Assembly (NCBI GenBank): GCA_032622095.1
Contig: CP136068.1
Span: 10,895,729-10,959,728, forward strand
Direction of reading: 5' to 3'
Source of the DNA: Siphonodentalium dalli
Lineage: Eukaryota > Mollusca > Scaphopoda > Gadilida > Siphonodentaliidae
Length of the DNA stretch: 64,000 bases
Of the stretch, positions 47,651 to 59,690 are shown one piece after another. A program made the position numbers and the translations under genes. The first letter of the stretch is position 1, and each line of letters opens with the position of its first letter. Under the pieces are notes generated by a model that made no database searches, was not told where the DNA came from, and worked only from the letters and a program-made list of their open reading frames with translations.

Positions 47651-48410
47651 ACAGTGCGGATGCCAATATCGTAGCCAGGGAGTTACTCTATGATCATACG
47701 TGAGGTGAATAGGTATACAGTGAGTTATTGTATGTCATGACTTATGTGAATAGGTATACAATGAGTGACGATATGGTTATGAGTGGGTTGTCCATTGTAA
47801 GATGCATCTATGTATACAAGGAGATGTCATGGTCAGGTTTGAGGTGAATCAGTATGCATGGAGTGACTGTATAGTGTATGATTGTGTATACCCAGTACGG
47901 GTGTACCAGGTGTGCCTGTATGGGCATTGGTGTGGTGTATGGATATAGCTACATGGTCATCTATGTGTTGATTATGTATATATGGAGTGACTGTAAGGGC
48001 ATGGGTGGGATGTACATGTGTTGTGTGTATGACCATGGATGGGTGTGTTGGTAAATAGGGTGTGATTTTATGTTTACGGGTAATGTGTATAGGTATACAT
48101 GGAATGACTGAACGGTCATATTGAATATGATTACATGGAGTAAGCCGGGTGGACATTATCGAGTGTGTGGGTATATATGGATCTCATATCTATATATCTC
48201 ATGGATGTATTATCATTGGTGGGTGTATAGGGATTAGCTGTATTATCATGGATGGCATGTATGATTATACAGTGAATTGCTGAATTGTCATGTGTGATGT
48301 GTATATGCAAGTATGGATTGTTTGAGTGGTTGTGTGTATATCTGGAAGGGCTGAATGGCCATTAGTGATGTTTACTTGTATGCTTGGAGTGAATCTATGA
48401 GAAGATAGAG
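47651..48410 (+). repeat. Degenerate GTATACA-GAGTGACTATATGG repeats, left arm
   Basis: Loosely repeated units of about 50-60 bp with the words AATAGGTATACA, GGAGTGAC and ATGGTCATG. The mirrored part is 59690-60410. An extra stretch in the opposite orientation is at 58750-59690. Confidence 0.6.
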
Positions 48411-48590
48411 CGTCTCGTTAGAGCCACATCTAAAAATAGAATCTTTGGGTCTAAAATTGGTTGTGGGTGCCTCGTTCGCGTCACATCTAAAAATAGAATC
48501 TTTGGGTCTAAAATTGGTTGTGGGTGTCTCGTTCGCCTCACATCTCAAAATAGAATCTTTGGGTCTAAAATTGGTTGTACTAAAATATTC
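48411..48590 (+). repeat. Three 57-bp tandem units
   Basis: Units start CACATCTAAAAATAGAATCT, then TTGGGTCTAAAATTGGTTGT, and the first two end GGGTGYCTCGTTCGCS. The mirrored copy is at 58571-58745. A further copy of the first 40 bp lies at 53331-53380, beside the palindrome centre, and is mirrored at about 53810-53860. Confidence 0.8.
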
Positions 48591-48945
48591 ACAAAAACCC
48601 CAAATTTCCAAAATATCAAAACTTCCAAAAAAAAATTTCAAAACCCAAAACTTCCAAAATTTCAAAAACTTCCAAAATTTCAAAAACTTTCAAATATTTC
48701 AAAAATTTCAAAAACTTCCAAAATTTCCAGAATTTCCAAAACTTCCAAAATTTCAAAAACTTCCAAAATTTCCAAAACTTACAAAATTTCCAAAACTCCA
48801 AAAATTTCCAAAACTTCCAAAATTTCCAAAATTTCCAAAACTTCCAAAATTTCCAAAACTCCAAAAATTTCCAAAACTTCCAAAATTTCCAAAATTTCAA
48901 AAACTTCAAAAAAATTCCAAAACTTCCAAAATTTCAATATAATGA
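48590..48945 (+). repeat. (TTCCAAAA / TTTCAAAAA)n array
   Basis: Near-perfect 8-9 bp units (CCAAAACTTCCAAAATTT) for about 350 bp. Mirrored at 58200-58560. Lys/Phe/Pro-rich and Trp/Lys-rich open frames on the two strands are repeat translations. Confidence 0.9.
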
Positions 48946-49560
48946 AGATGACGAGCAACCAATTTTCGACTGGCCTGAGGCATTACGTTATGGAATGAAT
49001 AACGACAGCGGATCAGAATGCATACATATAGTACGTCACTTGGACATTTTATCAGTTTATCACGTGATCACTAAATGTGGCAATCGGGTATCCACCGATG
49101 CCTGCAATGTATTATTTATAATAATTGGACTCATTGATCTCACGTAAATAATACTCTTAGTTGTTCCAATAAAATAGTTATCAAATTCGATCACCAATAG
49201 ATTTGACTGTGGAATGTAATGACCTTTAACTTATTTATCGATCTAAAGGGACACTCATTATGAATGAATGTTAACAATACAAGCGCACGAATGAAGAGCG
49301 TTGAACATATACGAAATTACTACACGAATGAATTGAACCTTGAAATTTATATTTCACATCTTACCAACAACAGCTACAGACATAATCATAGTATTATACT
49401 GTCTTGCATGTACACACACTATGACATCATTAAAGGCGGACAATCCACTCACGGTGTGACAACAGATACGGACATAGGCATAGTGTTATACAGTCTTCTA
49501 TGTACCCACGCTATGACACCATTAACGTACATTGGATGTTAGGTCTATGACTCTTGAGTA
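48946..49560 (+). repeat. Single divergent copy of the 460-bp-type unit with its leader, left arm
   Basis: GTACGTCACTTGGACATTTT followed by ATCGATCTAAAGGGACACTC and ATGAATGTTAACAATACAAG. The same leader plus unit occurs again at 50712 onward, after the TGAGCAA array, so it is a direct duplication within the arm. Mirrored at 57600-58200. Confidence 0.75.
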
Positions 49561-49569
49561 TGCACCAAT

Positions 49570-50415
49570 CAATGAGCAAATGAGCAATAAAAATGAGCAA
49601 ATGAGCAAAAAAATGAGCAAATGAGCAATAAAATGAGCAAATGAGCAAGAAAATGAGCAAATGAGCATAAAAAATGAGCAAATGAGCAAGAAAATGAGCA
49701 AATGAGCAAGAAAATGAGCAAATGAGCAATAAAAATGAGCAAATGAGCAAGAAAGTGAGCAAATGAGCAAGAAAATGAGCAAATGAGCAAGAAAATGAGC
49801 AAATGAGCAAGAAAATGAGCAAATGAGCAAAAAAAATGAGCAAATGAGCAAGAAAATGAGCAAATGAGCAATAAAAATGAGCAAATAAATGAGCAAATGA
49901 GCAAATAAATGAGCAAATGAGCAAAAAAAATGAGCAAATGAGCAATAAAATGAGCAATAAAAATGAGCAAATGAGCAAAAAAATGAGCAAATGAGCAAGA
50001 AAATGAGCAAATGAGCAATAAAAATGAGCAAATGAGCAAAAAAATGAGCAAATGAGCAAGAAAATGAGCAAATGAGCAAGAAAATGAGCAAATGAGCAAT
50101 AAAAATGAGCAAATGAGCAAATAAATGAGCAAATGAGCAAATAAATGAGCAAATGAGCAAGAAAATGAGCAAATGAGCAATAAAAATGAGCAAATGAGCA
50201 AAAAAATGAGCAAATGAGCAAGAAAATGAGCAAATGAGCAAGAAAATGAGCAAATGAGCAATAAAAATGAGCAAATGAGCAAAAAAATGAGCAAATGAGC
50301 AAGAAAATGAGCAAATGAGCAAGAAAATGAGCAAATGAGCAATAAAAATGAGCAAATGAGCAAGAAAATGAGCAAAAATATGAGCAAATGAGCAAAAAAA
50401 TGAGCAAAAAAATGT
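49570..50415 (+). repeat. TGAGCAAATGAGCAARAAA array, left arm
   Basis: About 40 units of 20-22 bp of the form ATGAGCAAATGAGCAA followed by GAAA, ATAAA or AAAAA. The minus strand is open in all three frames (LLIFLLICSF, CSFAHF, AHLLIFL), which gives false membrane-like proteins of up to 298 residues. Mirrored at 56773-57593, where the array is about 28 bp shorter. Confidence 0.9.
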
Positions 50416-50711
50416 AATTCTGCTGTGGTTAAGCAGTCCATTATTTAGGGCATACCTGTATGTAGGCCTACCAGTGGATGAATAGTCTGCCGGAGAAGTA
50501 CTGTGTAGACAGGTCTTGTCGGTAAGAGAGTCAGACGAGTAGTGAAGGCTCGGCTATTAAAACATAGTAATGCGATAGCGAACATCAAACGAGTCTGCGC
50601 ACGCATATCTGTCAAAGGATACAAGGGCAGTCATTGGTCAATTTATCCCCGGTGTCAGCTCAGTACCCAATCGGGACGAAGCCGAAGGTCAACTCATTTT
50701 TTTTGCTCATT
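50416..50711 (+). other. Unique spacer in left arm
   Basis: It lies between the TGAGCAA array and the second leader, and begins ATTCTGCTGTGGTTAAGCAG, words that recur at the palindrome centre (CTGCTGTGGTTAAGGC at 53511). Mirrored at 56480-56772. No gene. Confidence 0.6.
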
Positions 50712-53290
50712 ATAGTACGTCACTTGGACATTTTATCAGTTTATCACGTGATCACTAAATGTGGCAATCGGGTATCCACCGATGCCTGCAATTTATTATT
50801 TATAATAATTGGACTCATTGATCTCACGTAAATAATACTCTTAGTTGTTCCAATAAAATAGTTATCAAATTCGATCACCAATAGATTTGACTGTGGAATA
50901 TAATGACCTTTAACTTATTTATCGATCTAAAGGGACACTCATTATGAATGAATGTTAACAATACAAGCGCACGGACGAAGAGCGTTGAACATATACAAAA
51001 TTACTACATGAATGAATTGAACCTTGAAATTTATATTTCACATCTTACCAACAACAGCTACAGGCATTATCATAGGGTTATACTGTCTTGCATGTACACA
51101 CGCTATGACATCATTAAAGGCGGACAATCCACTCACGGTGTGACAACAGATACAGACATAGGCATAGTGTTATACTATCTTACATGTACACACGCTATGA
51201 CATCATTCGAAGGGGCAATACACTCAAGGAGTTAATGTGACACGAAACAAGGGACGTGATGTAATATTGGTGTTTGAATCTTAAAGGAACACAAGACACT
51301 CTAAAGGGACATTCATTATGAATGAATGTTAACAATACAAGCACACGAATGAAGAGCGTTGAACATATACAAAATTACAAGACACTCTAAAGGGACATTC
51401 ATTATGAATGAATGTTAACAATACAAGCGCACGAATGCAGAGCGTTGAACATATACAAAATTACTACACGAATGAATTGAACCTTGAAATTTATATTTCA
51501 CATCTTACCAACAACAGCTACAGGCATTATCATAGGGTTATACTGTCTTGCATGTACACACGCTATGACATCATTAAAGGCGGACAATCCACTCACGGTG
51601 TGACAACAGATACAGACATAGGCATAGTGTTATACTATCTTACATGTACACACGCTATGACATCATTCGAAGGGGGCAATACACTCAAGGAGTTAATGTG
51701 ACACGAAACAAGGGACGTGATGTAATATTGGTGTTTGAATCTTAAAGGAACACAAGACACTCTAAAGGGACATTCATTATGAATGAATGTTAACAATACA
51801 AGCACACGAATGAAGAGTGTTGAACATATACAAAATTACAAGACACTCTGAAGGGACATTCATTATGAATGAATGTTAACAATACAAGCGCACGAATGCA
51901 GAGCGTTGAACATATACAAAATTACTACACGAATGAATTGAACCTTGAAATTTATATTTCACATCTTACCAACAACAGCTACAGGCATTATCATAGGGTT
52001 ATACTGTCTTGCATGTACACACGCTATGACATCATTAAAGGCGGACAATCCACTCACGGTGTGACAACAGATACAGACATAGGCATAGTGTTATACTATC
52101 TTACATGTACACACGCTATGACATCATTCGAAGGGGCAATACACTCAAGGAGTTAATGTGACACGAAACAAGGGACGTGATGTAATATTGGTGTTTGAAT
52201 CTTAAAGGAACACAAGACACTCTAAAGGGACATTCATTATGAATGAATGTTAACAATACAAGCACACGAATGAAGAGCGTTGAACATATACAAAATTACA
52301 AGACACTCTAAAGGGACATTCATTATGAATGAATGTTAACAATACAAGCGCACGAATGCAGAGCGTTGAACATATACAAAATTACTACATGAATGAATTG
52401 AACCTTGAAATTTATATTTCACATCTTACCAACAACAGCTACAGGCATTATCATAGGGTTATACTGTCTTGCATGTACACACGCTATGACATCATTAAAG
52501 GCGGACAATCCACTCACGGTGTGACAACAGATACAGACATAGGCATAGTGTTATACTATCTTACATGTACACACGCTATGACATCATTCGAAGGGGCAAT
52601 ACACTCAAGGAGTTAATGTGACACGAAACAAGGGACGTGATGTAATATTGGTGTTTGAATCTTAAAGGAACACAAGACACTCTAAAGGGACATTCATTAT
52701 GAATGAATGTTAACAATACAAGCACACGAATGAAGAGCGTTGAACATATACAAAATTACAAGACACTCTAAAGGGACATTCATTATGAATGAATGTTAAC
52801 AATACAAGCGCACGAATGCAGAGCGTTGAACATATACAAAATTACTACACGAATGAATTGAACCTTAAAATTTATATTTCACATCTTACCAACAACCGCT
52901 ACAGACATAATCATAGTGTTATACTGTCTTGCACACACGCTATGAAATCATTAAAGGCGGACAATCCACTCAAGGAGTTAAAGTGACACGAAACAAGGGA
53001 CGTGATGTAATATTGGTGGTTGAATCTTAAAGGAACACAAGACACTCTAAAGGGGGCACTCATTATGAATGAATGTTAACAATACAAGCGCACGAATGAA
53101 GAGCGTTAAACATATACAAAATTACTACACGAATGAATTGAACCTTGAAATTTATATTTCACATCTTACCAACAGCTACAGACATAATCATAGGGTTATA
53201 CTGTCTTGCATGTACCATGCTATGACATCATTAAAGGGGGGATAATACACGCATGGTGTGGAATGTTAAAGTGACACGAGATAGCGAGGG
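50712..53290 (+). repeat. Five to six tandem 460-bp units, left arm
   Basis: Units start near ATGAATGTTAACAATACAAG at 50948, 51408, 51869, 52329 and 52789 (period 460-461), with a more divergent sixth at about 53070. Between full units a 90-bp piece is itself duplicated (GACACTCTAAAGGGACATTC to ACATATACAAAATTACAAG). Each full unit keeps a 95-97 codon open frame (NVNNTSARMQSVEHIQNYY...), but units are so similar that conservation of the frame carries no weight. Mirrored at 53900-56480. Confidence 0.9.
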
Positions 53291-53419
53291 GTAGCATCAC
53301 CAAATTACCCTCTGGGGACCTCATTCTGCCATCTAAAAATAGAATCTTTGGGTCTAAAATTGGTTGTACTAAAATATTCCCAAAAAACCCAAAACTTCAA
53401 AAATTTCAAAAAACTTCAA

Positions 53420-53770
53420 AAATGGCGGCGGTGGCGCCGCCGCCGAGAGCTTTCCGATGAATGGCAACAAGCCATATTTCCGACTAACTCCTGAAAAGTT
53501 ACCTATAATTCTGCTGTGGTTAAGGCCGGCGGCGGCGGCGGTGGCGGCGGCGGCATTGCTGTATTTTACTGCGGCGGCGGTGCCGCCGCCGCCGGGGTCC
53601 GCCGCCGGCGGACCCCGCAGTAAAATACCGTAATGCCACCGCCGCCACCGCCACCGCCGCCGGCCTTAACCACAGCAGAATTATAGGTAACTTTTCAGGA
53701 GTTAGTCGGAAATATGGCTTGTTGCCATTCATCGGAAAGCTCTCGGCGGCGGCGCCACCGCCGCCATTTT
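53420..53770. repeat. GC-rich palindrome centre with GGC/GCC repeats
   Basis: Symmetry is at 53594.5. Each side has GGCGGCGGCGGTGGCGGCGG-type runs and a second GC box (GGTGGCGCCGCCGCCG). Two small perfect hairpins sit in the middle: GGCGGCGGTGCCGCCGCC and GGGGTCCGCCGCCGGCGGAC (53594-53613, closing at 53616). The base composition contrasts sharply with the AT-rich surroundings. Confidence 0.85.
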
Positions 53771-53899
53771 TGAAGTTTTTGAAATTTTTGAAGTTTTGGG
53801 TTTTTTGGGAATATTTTAGTACAACCAATTTTAGACCCAAAGATTCTATTTTTAGATGGCAGAATGAGGTCCCCAGAGGGTAATTTGGTGATGCTACCC

Positions 53900-56480
53900 C
53901 TCGCTATCTCGTGTCACTTTAACATTCCACACCATGCGTGTATTATCCCCCCTTTAATGATGTCATAGCATGGTACATGCAAGACAGTATAACCCTATGA
54001 TTATGTCTGTAGCTGTTGGTAAGATGTGAAATATAAATTTCAAGGTTCAATTCATTCGTGTAGTAATTTTGTATATGTTTAACGCTCTTCATTCGTGCGC
54101 TTGTATTGTTAACATTCATTCATAATGAGTGCCCCCTTTAGAGTGTCTTGTGTTCCTTTAAGATTCAACCACCAATATTACATCACGTCCCTTGTTTCGT
54201 GTCAGTTTAACTCCTTGAGTGGATTGTCCGCCTTTAATGATTTCATAGCGTGTGTGCAAGACAGTATAACACTATGATTATGTCTGTAGCGGTTGTTGGT
54301 AAGATGTGAAATATAAATTTTAAGGTTCAATTCATTCGTGTAGTAATTTTGTATATGTTCAACGCTCTGCATTCGTGCGCTTGTATTGTTAACATTCATT
54401 CATAATGAATGTCCCTTTAGAGTGTCTTGTAATTTTGTATATGTTCAACGCTCTTCATTCGTGTGCTTGTATTGTTAACATTCATTCATAATGAATGTCC
54501 CTTTAGAGTGTCTTGTGTTCCTTTAAGATTCAAACACCAATATTACATCACGTCCCTTGTTTCGTGTCACATTAACTCCTTGAGTGTATTGCCCCTTCGA
54601 ATGATGTCATAGCGTGTGTACATGTAAGATAGTATAACACTATGCCTATGTCTGTATCTGTTGTCACACCGTGAGTGGATTGTCCGCCTTTAATGATGTC
54701 ATAGCGTGTGTACATGCAAGACAGTATAACCCTATGATAATGCCTGTAGCTGTTGTTGGTAAGATGTGAAATATAAATTTCAAGGTTCAATTCATTCATG
54801 TAGTAATTTTGTATATGTTCAACGCTCTGCATTCGTGCGCTTGTATTGTTAACATTCATTCATAATGAATGTCCCTTTAGAGTGTCTTGTAATTTTGTAT
54901 ATGTTCAACGCTCTTCATTCGTGTGCTTGTATTGTTAACATTCATTCATAATGAATGTCCCTTTAGAGTGTCTTGTGTTCCTTTAAGATTCAAACACCAA
55001 TATTACATCACGTCCCTTGTTTCGTGTCACATTAACTCCTTGAGTGTATTGCCCCTTCGAATGATGTCATAGCGTGTGTACATGTAAGATAGTATAACAC
55101 TATGCCTATGTCTGTATCTGTTGTCACACCGTGAGTGGATTGTCCGCCTTTAATGATGTCATAGCGTGTGTACATGCAAGACAGTATAACCCTATGATAA
55201 TGCCTGTAGCTGTTGTTGGTAAGATGTGAAATATAAATTTCAAGGTTCAATTCATTCGTGTAGTAATTTGGTATATGTTCAACGCTCTGCATTCGTGCGC
55301 TTGTATTGTTAACATTCATTCATAATGAATGTCCCTTCAGAGTGTCTTGTAATTTTGTATATGTTCAACACTCTTCATTCGTGTGCTTGTATTGTTAACA
55401 TTCATTCATAATGAATGTCCCTTTAGAGTGTCTTGTGTTCCTTTAAGATTCAAACACCAATATTACATCACGTCCCTTGTTTCGTGTCACATTAACTCCT
55501 TGAGTGTATTGCCCCCTTCGAATGATGTCATAGCGTGTGTACATGTAAGATAGTATAACACTATGCCTATGTCTGTATCTGTTGTCACACCGTGAGTGGA
55601 TTGTCCGCCTTTAATGATGTCATAGCGTGTGTACATGCAAGACAGTATAACCCTATGATAATGCCTGTAGCTGTTGTTGGTAAGATGTGAAATATAAATT
55701 TCAAGGTTCAATTCATTCGTGTAGTAATTTTGTATATGTTCAACGCTCTGCATTCGTGCGCTTGTATTGTTAACATTCATTCATAATGAATGTCCCTTTA
55801 GAGTGTCTTGTAATTTTGTATATGTTCAACGCTCTTCATTCGTGTGCTTGTATTGTTAACATTCATTCATAATGAATGTCCCTTTAGAGTGTCTTGTGTT
55901 CCTTTAAGATTCAAACACCAATATTACATCACGTCCCTTGTTTCGTGTCACATGAACTCCTTGAGTGTATTGCCCCTTCGAATGATGTCATAGCGTGTGT
56001 ACATGTAAGATAGTATAACACTATGCCTATGTCTGTATCTGTTGTCACACCGTGAGTGGATTGTCCGCCTTTAATGATGTCATAGCGTGTGTACATGCAA
56101 GACAGTATAACCCTATGATAATGCCTGTAGCTGTTGTTGGTAAGATGTGAAATATAAATTTCAAGGTTCAATTCATTCATGTAGTAATTTTGTATATGTT
56201 CAACGCTCTTCATCCGTGCGCTTGTATTGTTAACATTCATTCATAATGAGTGTCCCTTTAGATCGATAAATAAGTTAAAGGTCATTATATTCCACAGTCA
56301 AATCTATTGGTGATCGAATTTGATAACTATTTTATTGGAACAACTAAGAGTATTATTTACGTGAGATCAATGAGTCCAATTATTATAAATAATAAATTGC
56401 AGGCATCGGTGGATACCCGATTGCCACATTTAGTGATCACGTGATAAACTGATAAAATGTCCAAGTGACGTACTATAATG
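53900..56480 (-). repeat. Tandem 460-bp units, right arm
   Basis: Minus-strand unit starts are at 54399, 54859, 55319, 55780 and 56240. These pair one to one, and within 1 bp of the mirror position, with 52789, 52329, 51869, 51408 and 50948. Private differences such as HIPNYY (versus HIQNYY) in the third unit show that the arms are not base-for-base identical. Confidence 0.9.
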
Positions 56481-56772
56481 AGCAAAAAAAATGAGTTGAC
56501 CTTCGGCTTCGTCCCGATTGGGTACTGAGCTGACACCGGGGATAAATTGACCAATGACTGCCCTTGTATCCTTTGACAGATATGCGTGCGCAGACTCGTT
56601 TGATGTTCGCTATCGCATTACTATGTTTTAATAGCCGAGCCTTCACTACTCGTCTGACTCTCTTACCGACAAGACCTGTCTACACAGTACTTCTCCGGCA
56701 GACTATTCATCCACTGGTAGGCCTACATACAGGTATGCCCTAAATAATGGACTGCTTAACCACAGCAGAATT

Positions 56773-57593
56773 ACATTTTTTTGCTCATTTTTTTGCTCAT
56801 TTGCTCATATTTTTGCTCATTTTCTTGCTCATTTGCTCATTTTTATTGCTCATTTGCTCATTTTCTTGCTCATTTGCTCATTTTCTTGCTCATTTGCTCA
56901 TTTTTTTGCTCATTTGCTCATTTTTATTGCTCATTTGCTCATTTTCTTGCTCATTTGCTCATTATTTTGCTCATTTGCTCATTTTTATTGCTCATTTGCT
57001 CATTTTATTGCTCATTTACTCATTTTTTTGCTCATTTGCTCATTTATTTGCTCATTTGCTCATTTATTTGCTCATTTGCTCATTTTTATTGCTCATTTGC
57101 TCATTTTCTTGCTCATTTGCTCATTTTCTTGCTCATTTGCTCATTTTTATTGCTCATTTGCTCATTTTCTTGCTCATTTGCTCATTTTTTTGCTCATTTT
57201 TATTGCTCATTTTATTGCTCATTTGCTCATTTTTTTTGCTCATTTGCTCATTTATTTGCTCATTTGCTCATTTATTTGCTCATTTGCTCATTTTTATTGC
57301 TCATTTGCTCATTTTCTTGCTCATTTGCTCATTTTTTTTGCTCATTTGCTCATTTTCTTGCTCATTTGCTCATTTTCTTGCTCATTTTCTTGCTCATTTG
57401 CTCACTTTCTTGCTCATTTGCTCATTTTTATTGCTCATTTGCTCATTTTCTTGCTCATTTGCTCATTTTCTTGCTCATTTGCTCATTTTTTATGCTCATT
57501 TGCTCATTTTCTTGCTCATTTGCTCATTTTATTGCTCATTTGCTCATTTTTTTGCTCATTTGCTCATTTTTATTGCTCATTTGCTCATTGATT
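56773..57593 (-). repeat. TGAGCAA array, right arm
   Basis: Reverse complement of the array at 49570-50415, with a slightly different unit order and a net length about 28 bp shorter. The plus-strand open frames of 252-300 codons are artefacts. Confidence 0.9.
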
Positions 57594-58199
57594 GGTGCAT
57601 ACTCAAGAGTCATAGACCTAACATCCAATGTACGTTAATGGTGTCATAGCGTGGGTACATAGAAGACTGTATAACACTATGCCTATGTCCGTATCTGTTG
57701 TCACACCGTGAGTGGATTGTCCGCCTTTAATGATGTCATAGTGTGTGTACATGCAAGACAGTATAATACTATGATTATGTCTGTAGCTGTTGTTGGTAAG
57801 ATGTGAAATATAAATTTCAAGGTTCAATTCATTCGTGTAGTAATTTCGTATATGTTCAACGCTCTTCATTCGTGCGCTTGTATTGTTAACATTCATTCAT
57901 AATGAGTGTCCCTTTAGATCGATAAATAAGTTAAAGGTCATTACATTCCACAGTCAAATCTATTGGTGATCGAATTTGATAACTATTTTATTGGAACAAC
58001 TAAGAGTATTATTTACGTGAGATCAATGAGTCCAATTATTATAAATAATACATTGCAGGCATCGGTGGATACCCGATTGCCACATTTAGTGATCACGTGA
58101 TAAACTGATAAAATGTCCAAGTGACGTACTATATGTATGCATTCTGATCCGCTGTCGTTATTCATTCCATAACGTAATGCCTCAGGCCAGTCGAAAATT

Positions 58200-58750
58200 G
58201 GTTGCTCGTCATCTTCATTATATTGAAATTTTGGAAGTTTTGGAAATTTTTGAAGTTTTTGAAATTTTGGAAATTTTGGAAGTTTTGGAAATTTTTGGAG
58301 TTTTGGAAATTTTGGAAGTTTTGGAAATTTTGGAAATTTTGGAAGTTTTGGAAATTTTTGGAGTTTTGGAAATTTTGTAAGTTTTGGAAATTTTGGAAGT
58401 TTTTGAAATTTTGGAAGTTTTGGAAATTCTGGAAATTTTGGAAGTTTTTGAAATTTTTGAAATATTTGAAAGTTTTTGAAATTTTGGAAGTTTTTGAAAT
58501 TTTGGAAGTTTTGGGTTTTGAAATTTTTTTTTGGAAGTTTTGATATTTTGGAAGTTTGGGGTTTTTGTGAATATTTTAGTACAACCAATTTTAGACCCAA
58601 AGATTCTATTTTGAGATGTGAGGCGAACGAGACACCCACAACCAATTTTAGACCCAAAGATTCTATTTTTAGATGTGACGCGAACGAGGCACCCACAACC
58701 AATTTTAGACCCAAAGATTCTATTTTTAGATGTGGCTCTAACGAGACGCT
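58200..58750 (-). repeat. TTCCAAAA array and 57-bp units, right arm
   Basis: Mirror of 48411-48945. The array reads GGAAATTTTGGAAGTTTTGG on the plus strand. It is followed by three units with ACAACCAATTTTAGACCCAA. Confidence 0.9.
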
Positions 58751-59690
58751 CTATCTTCTTCTATGGTCTAGGGTGGGCTGTATATGTATATCGAGTGGTT
58801 ATATGACTATGTGTGTCGATATAGGTATACAGGTAGTGAATGTATGGTCAATGGTGAGATGAGTACATGTAGGTATACAAGTAGTGACTGTATGATCATA
58901 AATATAATGGACATCTATACAGGGGGTGACTATTAAAATGGTCATGTGTCAGGCGTATTAGTATACCTGGTGTTCCTGTTTGTGACTCGTGGCAGTATGG
59001 TCATGTGTAGGTTATACCAGTATACACATGTGTCGCTTTATTGTCATGGGCAAGGGATATGTGTATATAGCAAGTGGCTATATGGCCATGGATAAAGTGC
59101 ATATGCATACATGGAGTGACTATACTGACATGGCTGGGGTGTATTTAGTATATCTTGAGTGACTATGCGACTATGGTGTGACAAATAGGTATACAGGGAA
59201 TGACATGGCCAATGTTGAGGTGCATATGTATGCAAGGATTGACCATGGTCGTGTATGAATGTTTTGAATAGGTACACCCGGTGTGACTATATGGCCATAG
59301 GTCAGGTAACATTGGTGAAGGTATGTGTATGAAGCGAGTGGCTATATGGCCATTGGTGAGGTGCATATGTATACCCGGAGTGACTTTATGGTCATTGTTG
59401 ATGTATATATTGATTGTCTATTTGACCACATGTTTGGAGAATAGGTATACATGGGATGGCCAATGGTGAGCTGAATGGGTATACAAGGAATGACTATATG
59501 GTTATCGGATATGTTTAGGAGTATCCCCGGTGCGCCTGTATCGTGACGCGCGGCTGTAAGGTCACCCGTGGTCGTGGATCAGGTGTACATGGATACAGTG
59601 GGTCACTATATGGTTATGTCTGTGGTGTTTATGTATATATGTAATGACTATGTGGTAATGGGTGGCCATCGTTTTCCGTGTTTAACGCCC
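58750..59690 (+). repeat. Extra GTATACA-GAGTGACTATATGG stretch in the right arm
   Basis: This stretch carries the same words as the left-arm block at 47651-48410 but in the same orientation (GTATACAGGGAATGAC, ATGGCCATTGGTGAGG). It does not pair with the left arm. It faces the properly mirrored block at 59690-60410, forming a nested inverted repeat centred near 59690. Confidence 0.6.

Larger units (their letters stand above)
46296..53594 (+). repeat. Left arm of giant palindrome
   Basis: The sequence pairs with 53595-61797. Landmarks mirror about 53594.5: TAAGGCCG 53521-53528 with CGGCCTTA 53661-53668; the 460-bp-unit start at 52789 with 54399; 50948 with 56240; 49264 with 57896; 48445 with 58714. 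The collinearity offset is 1 bp out to 50948, about 30 bp beyond the TGAGCAA array, and about 900 bp at the outer end. The outer boundary lies near AATGGA (46296), just before GTAGTGGGGGGGATAG. Content in order: outer arm, short-period repeats, TTCCAAAA array, one 460-bp-like unit, TGAGCAA array, 460-bp units, GC-rich centre. Confidence 0.85.

Noticed and set aside
48445-48942. Lys/Phe/Pro-rich 165-residue frame and its 233-residue mirror at 58013-58714
   Set aside because: Derived from the TTCCAAAA array and the 57-bp units.
49511-50441. Hydrophobic 277-298 residue proteins, and their mirror at 56747-57649
   Set aside because: These are translations of the TGAGCAA array in three frames, with no conserved non-repeat core.
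50948-56240. Ten near-identical 95-residue frames as a gene family
   Set aside because: The units are near-identical over their whole 460 bp, so the open frame is not selectively conserved. They lack splice sites and recognisable domains. Kept only as a finding to test.
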